A DNA stretch of 64,000 nucleotides from UBA11475 sp902486425. Lineage in GTDB: Bacteria; Bacillota; Clostridia; Christensenellales; Borkfalkiaceae. Shown here in pieces: positions 52,648-61,447 of the stretch. The first letter of the stretch is position 1; every line of letters starts with the position of its first letter. The position numbers were made by a program, and so were the translations under genes. The DNA lies in NCBI GenBank assembly GCA_902486425.1, contig CABTOK010000007.1, positions 1-64,000 on the forward strand, in the 5' to 3' direction. The notes beneath the pieces are model-generated. The model had not been told where the DNA came from. It did no database searches and saw only the letters and a program-made list of their open reading frames with translations.

Positions 52648-53976
52648 ATGGATTTCGGTAAATTTTTAAAGTCTATAGTCGACAGTATGGCTTTGACGGA
52701 CTTTTTCGTAGGGAACGGCTGGCAGCGTTTCGTGATGATCGTCATCGGCTGCGTGTTCCTGTTCCTTGCGATCAAAAAGGACTTCGAACCGTATCTTCTG
52801 ATCCCTATAGCGTTCGGTATTATTTTAGTAAACCTTTTCCCGGGTATTTATACGTCTATAAAAGGATATGAATATACATATGTAGACGCGGTAGGAATAA
52901 ATCACACGTTTGAAGTAACAAAAAAACTTACCCAAGACGTATTTAGCGAACTTCTTTCAAAAGGCACTATAGAAACAACAATGTCTTATTCGAAAGTAGT
53001 AGCCACTGAAGCTGCTATTACAGGAAGGGGGCTTTTAGGTTATCTCCATCTCGGCGTAGAATGTGAACTTTATCCCTGTCTTATCTTTTTGGGCATCGGC
53101 GCGACGACAGACTTTGGTCCGCTTATCGCAAACAAAAAGACGATGCTTTTGGGTGCAGCTGCGCAGATAGGTATATTCGCGGCGTTCTTCGGATCTCTGC
53201 TTTTAGGCTTCAACTTCTTCGAAGCTTCCGCTATCGGTATCATCGGCGGCGCGGACGGCCCCACGGCTATACTTGTTTCCAATAAAATGGCTGCTGCGGC
53301 GACTCTTATGGACGGCGTCGACAGAAGCGGACTTTTAGCCGGTATCGCTCTTGCGGCGTATTCATATATGGCGCTCGTTCCCGTTATCTTCCCGCCGATC
53401 ATAAGACTCTTCACCACCAAGAAGGAACGTCTTATAAAGATGGAACAGCTTCGCGAAGTATCCAAGACCGAAAAGATTATGTTCCCGATCGTAGTTACGC
53501 TTGCGGTATGTCTTATCGTTCCGTCGGCTACTCCGCTTATCGGATGCCTTATGCTCGGTAACCTTATAAAAGAATGCGGCGTAGTTCCCAACCTTCTGAA
53601 CACCGTCGCGAACGCTCTTTTATACATCTGCACGATACTTTTAGGTCTCTCGGTAGGCGCAACCGCAAACGGCGAAACTTTCCTTAAATTACAGACCATC
53701 TACGTATTCGTATTAGGTATCGCGGCATTCGTCATCGCGGCTATTTCGGGTATACTCTTCGGCAAGATCATGTGCAAGCTCTCCAAGGGCAAGATCAACC
53801 CCATGATAGGCGCGGCAGGCGTTTCGGCAGTTCCTATGGCGGCGAGAGTCGTCCAGAAAGAAGGTCAGAGAGAAGATCCTTCGAACTTCCTCTTAATGCA
53901 CGCTATGGGTCCCAACGTTGCGGGCGTTATCGGTTCCGCAATCGCCGCAGGACTTTTGATGGCGATTTTCCTTTGA
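52648..53976 (+). CDS. oadB: Oxaloacetate decarboxylase subunit beta (sodium pump)
   Basis: Membrane subunit that decarboxylates carboxybiotin and exports sodium. It has 442 residues with about nine to ten helices, TTDFGPLIANKKTMLLGAAAQ, the sodium-binding IGGADGPTAI block and the closing HAMGPNVAGVIGSA. Residues about 70-131 form an extra soluble loop (YEYTYVDAVGINHTFEVT onward) before the usual GYLHLGVE segment; its codons are more A/T-rich (ACA, GTA, CAA) than the rest. The SD is weak. Couples decarboxylation to a sodium gradient that could serve transporters such as MATE. Confidence 0.95.
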   Translation: MDFGKFLKSIVDSMALTDFFVGNGWQRFVMIVIGCVFLFLAIKKDFEPYLLIPIAFGIILVNLFPGIYTSIKGYEYTYVDAVGINHTFEVTKKLTQDVFSELLSKGTIETTMSYSKVVATEAAITGRGLLGYLHLGVECELYPCLIFLGIGATTDFGPLIANKKTMLLGAAAQIGIFAAFFGSLLLGFNFFEASAIGIIGGADGPTAILVSNKMAAAATLMDGVDRSGLLAGIALAAYSYMALVPVIFPPIIRLFTTKKERLIKMEQLREVSKTEKIMFPIVVTLAVCLIVPSATPLIGCLMLGNLIKECGVVPNLLNTVANALLYICTILLGLSVGATANGETFLKLQTIYVFVLGIAAFVIAAISGILFGKIMCKLSKGKINPMIGAAGVSAVPMAARVVQKEGQREDPSNFLLMHAMGPNVAGVIGSAIAAGLLMAIFL

Positions 53977-53977
53977 T

Positions 53978-54703
53978 ATGTGTCTTATAAAAAGATTTCA
54001 CTTCAAAAAAATAGACTCGACGTCTGCGTTTATCAAACGCAGACGTTCTATTATGGGCGATTTTACCTTCGTTTCCGCCGATTATCAGAGCGCAGGGCGC
54101 GGCAGAACGGGGAGAAGCTGGGAATCCGTCCCCGGCGAAAACCTTATGTTTTCGATACTGATAAAAGATAAAACGCTTGTAAGTAAGTTCGGGCTGTTAT
54201 CCGTCGCTTCTGCCGTAGCCGTCATGAACGCGGTAAAAAAACTCGGAGTAAAGGGCGTCAGCGTAAAGTGGCCCAACGACGTATATATAAACGGCAAAAA
54301 AACGTGCGGCATACTTTTAGAGGGCGTAACGATAAAAGGCGAACTTAAAGAAGTAGTCATCGGCATCGGCTTAAACGTGAATCAGACGGAGTTCGGCAGC
54401 GTGCTTAGAAAAGCGACTTCGTTAAAGCTTGAAAGCGGCAAAGATTTTAAGATAAAGGACGTAAAAAAACTCCTTTACAAAGAGATAAAAACCACTTTTT
54501 ATTCGCTTAAATCTTCCGACTATGCGATAGAAGAAGCGATAAAAAACGATTATCTTAAAGGAAAAACCGTATTTTCGGAACTTTGCGGAGAGAAAAAGGA
54601 GGTAACCGTTCTCGGAATAAACCGCGACGGAACCCTTAAAGTAAGCTTTGAAGAGAAAGAACTCGACGTCATGTCCGGGGAGATAACCTTCCACGTCGAA
54701 TAA
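53978..54703 (+). CDS. birA: Biotin--[acetyl-CoA-carboxylase] ligase, monofunctional
   Basis: Attaches biotin to the carrier protein of this operon (and other biotin enzymes). It has 241 residues: catalytic domain with SADYQSAGRGRTGRSW (biotinyl-AMP loop), VKWPNDVYINGKKTCGIL and GIGLNVNQ, plus the C-terminal SH3-like domain. There is no N-terminal DNA-binding domain, so it should not act as the biotin repressor. Begins 2 bp after oadB. Dedicated placement at the end of the decarboxylase operon is functional coupling. Confidence 0.95.
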   Translation: MCLIKRFHFKKIDSTSAFIKRRRSIMGDFTFVSADYQSAGRGRTGRSWESVPGENLMFSILIKDKTLVSKFGLLSVASAVAVMNAVKKLGVKGVSVKWPNDVYINGKKTCGILLEGVTIKGELKEVVIGIGLNVNQTEFGSVLRKATSLKLESGKDFKIKDVKKLLYKEIKTTFYSLKSSDYAIEEAIKNDYLKGKTVFSELCGEKKEVTVLGINRDGTLKVSFEEKELDVMSGEITFHVE

Positions 54704-54720
54704 AGGTAAAATATTGTTAT

Positions 54721-54756
54721 AAAAAAGCGGTTTCTGCTATTGAAAACCGCTTTTTT
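54721..54756 (+). terminator. Terminator of the oad operon
   Basis: AAAAAAGCGGTTT (54721-54733) pairs with the segment 54743-54756, ending in six T. Its 3' half overlaps the next promoter. Confidence 0.93.
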
Positions 54757-54768
54757 ATATGCTAAAAT
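54740..54768 (+). promoter_or_regulatory. Promoter of the GH43 gene, overlapping the terminator
   Basis: TTGAAA (54740-54745), 17-bp spacer, TAAAAT (54763-54768) preceded by TGC as an extended -10. Confidence 0.72.
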
Positions 54769-54772
54769 AGTC

Positions 54773-54786
54773 TTGTCCGCGGACAA
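54773..54786. promoter_or_regulatory. Palindromic operator at the GH43 transcription start
   Basis: TTGTCCGCGGACAA is a perfect 14-bp palindrome placed at the predicted +1, where a bound repressor would block transcription. Confidence 0.6.
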
Positions 54787-54835
54787 TATAAGCTTGTTAC
54801 GCTCATGGACGGATTTTTTTATACAGGAGGAAAAA

Positions 54836-55717
54836 ATGATTATAACAAAAGTAACGGGGATAGGAGATCCTTTCGTTTTAGCGGATGACGGAACGTACTA
54901 TCTGTATGCGACTTCCGCTGCGGACGGCTTTAAGGTATGGACTTCGAAAGACCTTATAAACTGGGAAGAAAATGGCAAGTGCTATAAAAACAGTCCTTGG
55001 GGAGAAGGGTGCTTCTGGGCGCCCGAAGCATATAAATATAAAGGCAAATACTACCTTTTATTCACTGCAACATGGAAGAAAAACCATTCGAGAAGAATAG
55101 GCCTCGCAGTTTCGGACAGTCCTTTGGGACCTTTTAAAGATATAAAGGACGGACCGCTTTTCGACGAAGGATATTCTGCTATAGACGCAACCTTTTTATT
55201 TGACGACGACGGGAAAAATTACATCTATTACGTCAGAGAGTGCGTTGAAAACATGGTAGACGGCCGTAACACGAGCGAGATTTACGGGGCGGAAATTTCG
55301 GCTGATTTAACTACTCTTTTATCCGAGCCGAAACTTATCGTTACGCCGTCCGGCTTTGAAATGCGTATGAATTGGGAATGGCCTATAAACGAAGGACCTG
55401 TAGTAATCAAACATAACCAAAAGTATTACCTTAACTATTCCGCGGATGGCTACACGAGCAGGAATTATTGCGTTTGCTGTGCGGAGTCCGATAATCCGCT
55501 TGAAGGCTTTATAAAATACGACGATAATCCTATCCTAAAGTATAAAGAAAACGAATTTTCGGGCCCCGGACACAACTCTGTATTCAAGGGCTTCGACGGG
55601 AATTTATATACGTCGTTTCATATCCATACCGACTACGAACATCCTTCGGGCGACAGAACGGTTTGCTTCGCGCGGGTAGAGTTCGACGATACAGGTAAGA
55701 TGAAAATAGTCCTTTAA
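54836..55717 (+). CDS. Glycoside hydrolase family 43-type enzyme
   Basis: It has 293 residues from the ATG at 54836 (ACAGGAGG upstream); the longer frame from 54740 runs through the promoter and terminator. Five-bladed propeller pattern with catalytic Asp11 (GIGDPFVL), Asp117 (SAIDATFLF) and Glu186 (INEGPVV). The family removes arabinose or xylose residues from plant polysaccharides. No signal peptide, so it acts on imported oligosaccharides. Controlled by a palindromic operator; monocistronic. Confidence 0.9.
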   Translation: MIITKVTGIGDPFVLADDGTYYLYATSAADGFKVWTSKDLINWEENGKCYKNSPWGEGCFWAPEAYKYKGKYYLLFTATWKKNHSRRIGLAVSDSPLGPFKDIKDGPLFDEGYSAIDATFLFDDDGKNYIYYVRECVENMVDGRNTSEIYGAEISADLTTLLSEPKLIVTPSGFEMRMNWEWPINEGPVVIKHNQKYYLNYSADGYTSRNYCVCCAESDNPLEGFIKYDDNPILKYKENEFSGPGHNSVFKGFDGNLYTSFHIHTDYEHPSGDRTVCFARVEFDDTGKMKIVL

Positions 55718-55745
55718 GACTGAAAAACTAAAAAAATTCGACTGT

Positions 55746-55776
55746 AAGGCGGACAAACGTCCGCCTTTAGCTTTTT
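55746..55776 (+). terminator. Terminator after the GH43 gene
   Basis: AAGGCGGAC (55746-55754), loop AAAC, GTCCGCCTT (55759-55767), then a T run after a short gap. Confidence 0.85.
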
Positions 55777-55884
55777 ATTTATTCGTCTTTTTTTGGTTTA
55801 TTCCGGCATTGTCAGATCGCAAAATATGTTAAAAATCATGTTTTCCGAACATATGACACGAAAATAATAAAAAATGCCATTTAC

Positions 55885-55913
55885 TTTTCAATCTTTATAT
55901 TATATGATATAAT
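55885..55913 (+). promoter_or_regulatory. Extended -10 promoter of the phosphoesterase gene
   Basis: TATAAT (55908-55913) with TGA just before it (extended -10) and TTTTCA (55885-55890) 17 bp upstream. Confidence 0.68.
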
Positions 55914-55966
55914 AAATAATATTATAAAGGGGAGTGTTATAATAAACGCTTTCCGAAGGAAATTAT

Positions 55967-58192
55967 ATGAAAAAAATACTTGCTCTTGTATTTGCGACGA
56001 TTCTTACGTTTTCGTGCGCGTCGCTTATCGGTTGCAAAAAAGATAAGAACGACGAGCCGAAATCTGATAAGACTTCGTATACGTTCGCCATGATCTCGGA
56101 CATACACCTCCAAAGAGAAGACAAAACTTCGGAAGAATTTTTCAAAAACTCGATAGCCGTGTCCGAAACTCTCGCCAAAGGAAAAGGCGGGAATCTTAAC
56201 GGCGTTTTTATCGCGGGGGATCTTCTCGATACGATCTGGTATCAGAGACTTACTTATGAAAATTCGATAACACAGAACGACGGCGAAAAACGCGACGCCG
56301 AACTCGAATATCTAAAAACAGTCTTTGACGAAGCAATACCGGACGGCGCTGATTTAGGATATTGTCTCGGCAATCACGACATGACGGGCGGTTTCGATAA
56401 CTACGATTATTCCGGCGGCGGCGGTACCGAAAGCACCCGCGGCGTAAGCAGCCGCAAGTACTATGCGGCTCTTAAAACGTCTAGCAAAAACTACTTTAAA
56501 AACGACGATACGAAAGACCACAGCACGCTTGATTTAAGTTATGAACAGCTTTGCAATTTAGGGCTCAGGTATCAAAGAATAGCGTTAAAAGATTTTTCGA
56601 TCAACTTTATCATCGTTGATAACGAAACGTACTGGAAAGAAACGGGAACTTATACCGTTTTCCAGCTTCAGTGGATAGAAGAAACTCTTGCGTACATAAA
56701 CGACAAATATCCGAAAGAACCGGTATTTCTGATAACGCATAACCCCGTTCAGGATACCGTTTTCGGCTCGACGGGAACGGAAGGCGACAGAGATCTCGAC
56801 TCGATACTCGCAAAATATCCGAACACGATTTTATTTGCCGGGCATATACACAAATCGCCGTATTCGGAGCTTGCGTTAAGTCAGGATAAAGGCTTCACCG
56901 CAGTTGATTGCGGAACGACAAAGTGTACCAACGCGACCGTTTATTCCGACGGAAGAATAGATAAAAGCGGCAAGAAATATGACGTGCATTATGCCGGCGA
57001 CTCTTCCGCCGCGAGCGAAGGGCTTCTGGTTACGGTAAACAAAGATTCTTCGGTAACGATCGAAAGGGTTGACTACCTTGCGGGAAAGACAATCGGTTCC
57101 GCATGGGAAATCCCCGTTATCGGTACATTAAACAGAAACACAAAATATGCCCCCGCAAACAGAGACACGATTAATTCCGTCCCGTATTTTGAAGAAAACG
57201 CGGTTACCGCACAGGTAAATACCAAAAACGTAACCAACGTATTTTTTAAGGAAGCAAAATCCGGCGATAACGATGTCTGGGCGTATGAAGTAAACGCATA
57301 TTCCGGTTCTGATTTATCCGAAACGAAGCTCGTTTCGCCCGCGAGAAATATCAAAAACTTCAAGGGCGAATACTGCGTTTCTTTTACCGGAAACGTAACG
57401 AGAGTTTCAGTAACGGCGATAGACAGCCTTTATAAGAGAAGCATCGCTCAAAGCGTTACGGTAGACAGAACGAATAAAGCCGACGGCGGTTACGATATAA
57501 AAGGCTTCGGAATGATCGGCGAACAGGTTACAGGTTCTGTTACATACGGCGAGTATGACTTAAGCGAAGGTAAAATTTTCCGCAGAGAGAACGGCGTTTT
57601 AACCAATCTCAAATCGTCTTATGCGGTCGGTAACAGCTACTTCAACGCGGCGGGAACGACTTACGACTTTTCGTTCGTAATCAAAAACGCGCGTTGCAAC
57701 AGAGCGCAGACTTCAAACGGACATTCCGACGCTTCGTACAGACTCGGCGCGGTCCTTGCTTCGTACGTGTACAACGGAAGGCAGTTTTCGATATGTGCGT
57801 CGGTCAACTTCTCGGACGGCGGTGCGGATAGAACGGTTAAAAACGAACTTTCGTACTATCTTCTGATCACAACTCCGTCGGGGTATGCGAGATGCGAAAA
57901 AATAGAACTCGATAATTACGGCTTTAAAACAAAGACTTTGGAAAACGCTGCGGAATATAAAGCGGCTATGGAATCCGAAACAGGACTTGAATTAAAAGTG
58001 GTAAGAACCGCCGATAATTTTGAAATTTATTTCGGAAATACTCTCGCCGATACCGTAGGGGCGCGCCTTTCGGGCATATTCGACGGAACGTACACAGACT
58101 TCGGTCCGGCTACTAAATCCGCTTTCGGCATAGCGTGTTACGGCGGCGAGGCCGACTATACGAACCTTTTTATAAACGCCATAAATTATTGA
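55967..58192 (+). CDS. Calcineurin-like metallophosphoesterase lipoprotein
   Basis: It has 741 residues. Signal peptide with lipobox ASLIGC (cysteine about 23). The metallophosphoesterase core (about 38-310) has SDIHL, AGDLLD, LGNHD, ITHNP and AGHIH in order, which supply the two-metal site. The C-terminal half (about 500-741) is beta-rich and looks like a concanavalin/LamG-type carbohydrate- or ligand-binding domain. It should hydrolyse phosphate esters, nucleotides or phospho-decorated polymers outside the cell; the substrate is unknown. AAGGAAATT before the ATG is a weak site. Confidence 0.9.
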   Translation: MKKILALVFATILTFSCASLIGCKKDKNDEPKSDKTSYTFAMISDIHLQREDKTSEEFFKNSIAVSETLAKGKGGNLNGVFIAGDLLDTIWYQRLTYENSITQNDGEKRDAELEYLKTVFDEAIPDGADLGYCLGNHDMTGGFDNYDYSGGGGTESTRGVSSRKYYAALKTSSKNYFKNDDTKDHSTLDLSYEQLCNLGLRYQRIALKDFSINFIIVDNETYWKETGTYTVFQLQWIEETLAYINDKYPKEPVFLITHNPVQDTVFGSTGTEGDRDLDSILAKYPNTILFAGHIHKSPYSELALSQDKGFTAVDCGTTKCTNATVYSDGRIDKSGKKYDVHYAGDSSAASEGLLVTVNKDSSVTIERVDYLAGKTIGSAWEIPVIGTLNRNTKYAPANRDTINSVPYFEENAVTAQVNTKNVTNVFFKEAKSGDNDVWAYEVNAYSGSDLSETKLVSPARNIKNFKGEYCVSFTGNVTRVSVTAIDSLYKRSIAQSVTVDRTNKADGGYDIKGFGMIGEQVTGSVTYGEYDLSEGKIFRRENGVLTNLKSSYAVGNSYFNAAGTTYDFSFVIKNARCNRAQTSNGHSDASYRLGAVLASYVYNGRQFSICASVNFSDGGADRTVKNELSYYLLITTPSGYARCEKIELDNYGFKTKTLENAAEYKAAMESETGLELKVVRTADNFEIYFGNTLADTVGARLSGIFDGTYTDFGPATKSAFGIACYGGEADYTNLFINAINY

Positions 58193-58285
58193 TCATTCAA
58201 AATTCGGCTTAAATAAAGACCGACTTAAAACGATGGTTAATTTTAAGCTTCATGCGATAAAACGGTTAAAAATAATATTGAAAAC

Positions 58286-58310
58286 GTGACGGCGGATTTT
58301 TTGCCGTCAC
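58286..58310 (+). promoter_or_regulatory. Hairpin in the leader of the ABC/membrane cluster
   Basis: GTGACGGC (58286-58293) pairs perfectly with GCCGTCAC (58303-58310). No T run follows, so it is unlikely to be a terminator. Confidence 0.4.
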
Positions 58311-58358
58311 ATTGTAAAATTACGGCGGTAAACTACCCGCTTCGCTTTAAGGAGAAAA

Positions 58359-59126
58359 ATGCCCGGAATTTCGGTTAAAGACGTTACGATAAAGTACGCC
58401 GACAAATCAAAAAAGGACAAAAGGAATAAAAAAGAGCCGGACGAGATAATCGCTCTCGATAATTTTTCGGCCGATTTCGACGATGAAAAATTCAACGTAA
58501 TAATCGGCGCGTCCGGTTGCGGCAAAACCACTCTTATAAGAGCGGTGGCGGGACTATCAGATTATGAAGGCGAAATATTTTTCGACGAGACCGACGCCAT
58601 GGAACTCACCGTAAAGGACAGAAACGTCGCTTACGTTCCGCAAGGTTATTCGCTTTATCCGTCCATGACCGTGTTCGATAATATCGCTTCGCCCTTAAAG
58701 GCCGCCGGGGCGGGAAGGGAAGAAGTCACCGAAAGGGTAAAATCGATCGCGAAAACGCTTGGTCTCGAACTGCTATTGAATCGCAAACCCAAAGAACTCT
58801 CGGGCGGACAGCAACAGCTCGTCGCGATAGGCAGGGCGCTTGTTCGAAGACCGTCTGTCTGTCTTATGGACGAACCGTTTTCCAACGTGGACGTAAAAAA
58901 GAGAGCCGTTCTCCGCTCGTACGTCAAAAACGTAGTTGCCGATACCGGTTGCACGGTAATTTACGTCACTCACGACGTGAAAGAAGCCGTTGCTCTCGCG
59001 GACAAGCTTTTCATCATGAACGAAGGCAAACTCGTCGCAAGCGGAACTCCGATTGAAGTATTCAAGCGTCGCGGCCCTGTTATAGACGATTTCAGGAACG
59101 CACTTGCGGAAAGGAGCCTTGTATGA
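58359..59126 (+). CDS. ABC transporter ATPase, CUT1/MalK-like
   Basis: It has 255 residues: Walker A GASGCGKT (about 50-57), Q-loop VPQGYSLYP, signature LSGGQQQ, Walker B CLMDEPFSNVD, and VTHD. The sequence resembles MalK/UgpC importer ATPases but ends near residue 255, lacking the C-terminal regulatory OB domain of about 110 residues. A lysine-rich insertion (KSKKDKRNKKEPDE) follows the first strand. AAGGAG precedes the ATG. First of four genes overlapping by 4 bp each; no classical importer permease is present in the cluster. Confidence 0.9.
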   Translation: MPGISVKDVTIKYADKSKKDKRNKKEPDEIIALDNFSADFDDEKFNVIIGASGCGKTTLIRAVAGLSDYEGEIFFDETDAMELTVKDRNVAYVPQGYSLYPSMTVFDNIASPLKAAGAGREEVTERVKSIAKTLGLELLLNRKPKELSGGQQQLVAIGRALVRRPSVCLMDEPFSNVDVKKRAVLRSYVKNVVADTGCTVIYVTHDVKEAVALADKLFIMNEGKLVASGTPIEVFKRRGPVIDDFRNALAERSLV

Positions 59127-59737
59127 GATATTATAACCTTGACGACGGCAAAGAACTCGAAAGCCGCCGCGTAAAACTAAAAAGAACTGCTCTTATAATT
59201 TCTTCCGTTACGCTTGCCGCGGCGATCGTTTTATTGTTTTTCGCAAATCCGAAAAACGCGCTGTGGATAATAATCGTTTCGGCGGTTATAGCGGTGTTTT
59301 CGGGCTGGTTTTTCATTTTTACCTACTATTCGGAGTGTCTGCCGCTTAAAAAACGTGTCGACGTGTATGAAAAGTGCCTTTCATCAAACGAAAGGCGTTA
59401 TACCGGCAAAGTGATTTCGGCTGATAAAACGGTCACTCTCACGGGCGGCATAGCCGCTTACGAAGTAGTTTTCGCCGTTCACGGAGAACAGAAAGTCCCC
59501 GATAACGTCCCGGGTAAAAAAAACGCCGCGGATAATAAAGGCGATATGATAGAAAAAATATTTTTGTTCGAAGCGGAACTCGGCGACTTCCCGTATAAGG
59601 CTGGCGACGAGCTTGTTTTGTACGTTTCGGGCGGGTTCGTAACGGCGATAACAGAGATAAAGGTCAGCGGCGGAAATAAAAGCGGCGATACCGAAAATGC
59701 GGACGGAAATAAAAACGAGACAAGGGAGACCGAATGA
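59123..59737 (+). CDS. Two-helix membrane protein of the ABC cluster
   Basis: It has 204 residues: cytoplasmic start, two helices (about 23-41 and 46-69), then about 100 residues of beta-rich sequence (RRYTGKVISADKTVTLTGGIAAYEVVFAV, then ELVLYVSGGFVTAI) and a polar tail. It starts within the ATPase stop (ATGA) and its own stop overlaps the next gene in the same way. No family recognised. Coupled translation suggests it is a stoichiometric partner of the ATPase. Confidence 0.8.
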   Translation: MRYYNLDDGKELESRRVKLKRTALIISSVTLAAAIVLLFFANPKNALWIIIVSAVIAVFSGWFFIFTYYSECLPLKKRVDVYEKCLSSNERRYTGKVISADKTVTLTGGIAAYEVVFAVHGEQKVPDNVPGKKNAADNKGDMIEKIFLFEAELGDFPYKAGDELVLYVSGGFVTAITEIKVSGGNKSGDTENADGNKNETRETE

Positions 59738-60402
59738 GCAACGGCAAAGCGTTCACACACCTTAAAAAGCAATGGTGGATTTATTTAATATGGCTTTTAG
59801 TCGTCGCCGTCGTCGCAACAAGCGTGTATACGGTAGCCGCCGAACCCGAAGGAGCGGATAAGCTCGTAATATTTTCGGCAACATACGGTGAGGAAGAACC
59901 GCAGATAAACTACTTCAAAAAACGGAAGCCCGACTATGTGAAAAAGGTCGAAGTAACAGCTATGCCAAAGACCGATAATTATTTCGATTCGGTTTTTTCG
60001 GCTTCTTACGTTTACTTTTTCGGTGGATGCACCATAAACAAGTATGCTTTAGCAGACGTTGTCATTATACCTGAAAGCGTTGCAAACGGCTTGTTTTCAA
60101 ACGGTGATCCGGGCGACTGGCTCGAACTTGACGATACCGCTGTAAGGTCGGCTTTCGGCGATACAGGTAAGGCAATAACTTACTACGAAAAGGGCGGTAA
60201 ATTTTTCGGAATAAAAATTTTCGATAAAGAAGACGAAGACGATAAATCGCCCTTCAGGTTTACAGACAGCGAAGGAAACAAAGAGAATTTTTACGCGCTT
60301 TTCAGAAAAGGCTCTTTGCATCTCGGATCGCTTTCGGACTCTTCAGAGGACAAAAAACATGACGGCGCAATAACTATAGTAAAGGAGCTGCTTAGTTTAT
60401 GA
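59734..60402 (+). CDS. Membrane-anchored extracytoplasmic protein of the ABC cluster
   Basis: It has 222 residues with one N-terminal helix (about 14-35) and the rest predicted outside. LVIFSATYGEEEP starts the outer domain and ALADVVIIPESVANGLF (about 108-124) resembles the ligand-loop pattern of solute-binding proteins, so it may be a shortened, membrane-tethered binding domain; this is a weak resemblance. Overlaps both neighbours by 4 bp. Confidence 0.75.
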   Translation: MSNGKAFTHLKKQWWIYLIWLLVVAVVATSVYTVAAEPEGADKLVIFSATYGEEEPQINYFKKRKPDYVKKVEVTAMPKTDNYFDSVFSASYVYFFGGCTINKYALADVVIIPESVANGLFSNGDPGDWLELDDTAVRSAFGDTGKAITYYEKGGKFFGIKIFDKEDEDDKSPFRFTDSEGNKENFYALFRKGSLHLGSLSDSSEDKKHDGAITIVKELLSL

Positions 60403-61427
60403 GCGGACAAAAAAACAGCGGAAGAGAAGACCGCCGCGGCGGAATTTTCGGTAAAAGAAAGCCTAAGGTAGCCAAAAAAGACTTTACCAAAGATAGTCTT
60501 CCTCATTCGAGAAGAGACGTTTTTATGGAGATACTTAAAAACAGATGGAAAGATTTATTGAAGCTCGGCGCGCTTTTACTGCTTTTTTCGTTCCCTCTTC
60601 TCGTATTCGGGGCCGTTGGCGAAATAAACGCCGCAAATATTTATGCCGAATATAAAAACGGAGCAATTTCGGCGGAGAAGTACGCAACGGAAGTAGCCGC
60701 TTCAAACGGAGCGTTCGCCCTTATAAAAATATCAGGATACCTTATTTTATCGGTAGGTATAGCAGGTTCGGCAAGAGTTTTAAGGCAGATTATATGGGAC
60801 GAGCCGTTGTTCTTTTCAGAAGACTTCAGAGACGGAATAAAAATCTACGGCGGTCAGTTTGCTCTCGCTATGTTTTTATACGGACTTTGCGCGTATACGG
60901 CGGTGTTTTTTTCGTCCGCTACAAACGGAATACTGTATGCGATAGCGTTGGGACTCGGCGTGTTTATTCTTCTCCCGGCGATGTTTTTCTGGCTGTCCGA
61001 GAGAACGGTCTACTCCGGCAGAATAGGCGAAAACATAAGAAACGGTTTTATGTTTTATGTAAGAACACTTTTTAAAAGCATAGGAATGCTTCTTCTGGCG
61101 TTTTTGCCGTTTATACTTGAATACGTTCTCGAATTTTTCGGACTGTACAACTTTATTTTTAAGTATGTCTATCTTTTGATTTGCACGTTTTTACTCCTTC
61201 CTTTAGGGATAATGCTGTGGCTTTTATATACTTATTCGGTTTTTGACAAGTATATAAATGCCGAACTTTTTCCCGAAATTTTGCATAAAGGTTTTTATCC
61301 GCCGAATGTAGAAAAGGAAACCATAGGAGAAACGCCGGCTTATAGTGAAACGGCGGTCGGACAATCTGAAAAAACTTCTGAAGAAACGCTGAAAGAACAG
61401 AAGGACGAACACGATAAAAAAGAGTGA
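60399..61427 (+). CDS. Polytopic membrane protein of the ABC cluster (YesL/DUF624-like pattern)
   Basis: It has 342 residues with a basic N-terminus, then six or so helices (about 45-65, 102-122, 148-170, 175-200, 222-245, 255-285) and an acidic/polar tail. WKDLLKLGALLLLFSFPLLVFG followed later by FFSEDFRDGIKIYGGQF is reminiscent of YesL/DUF624 proteins that accompany carbohydrate importers. It is the only multi-span protein of the cluster and so the candidate channel partner for the ATPase. Starts inside the stop of the preceding gene. Confidence 0.78.
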   Translation: MSGQKNSGREDRRGGIFGKRKPKVAKKDFTKDSLPHSRRDVFMEILKNRWKDLLKLGALLLLFSFPLLVFGAVGEINAANIYAEYKNGAISAEKYATEVAASNGAFALIKISGYLILSVGIAGSARVLRQIIWDEPLFFSEDFRDGIKIYGGQFALAMFLYGLCAYTAVFFSSATNGILYAIALGLGVFILLPAMFFWLSERTVYSGRIGENIRNGFMFYVRTLFKSIGMLLLAFLPFILEYVLEFFGLYNFIFKYVYLLICTFLLLPLGIMLWLLYTYSVFDKYINAELFPEILHKGFYPPNVEKETIGETPAYSETAVGQSEKTSEETLKEQKDEHDKKE

Positions 61428-61447
61428 TGTAGGGTGCGTTTATCGCT

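Noticed and set aside
54740..54835. Longer GH43 start at the TTG at 54740
   Set aside because: It lies inside a terminator and is the -35 of the promoter; AGGAGG fits the ATG at 54836.
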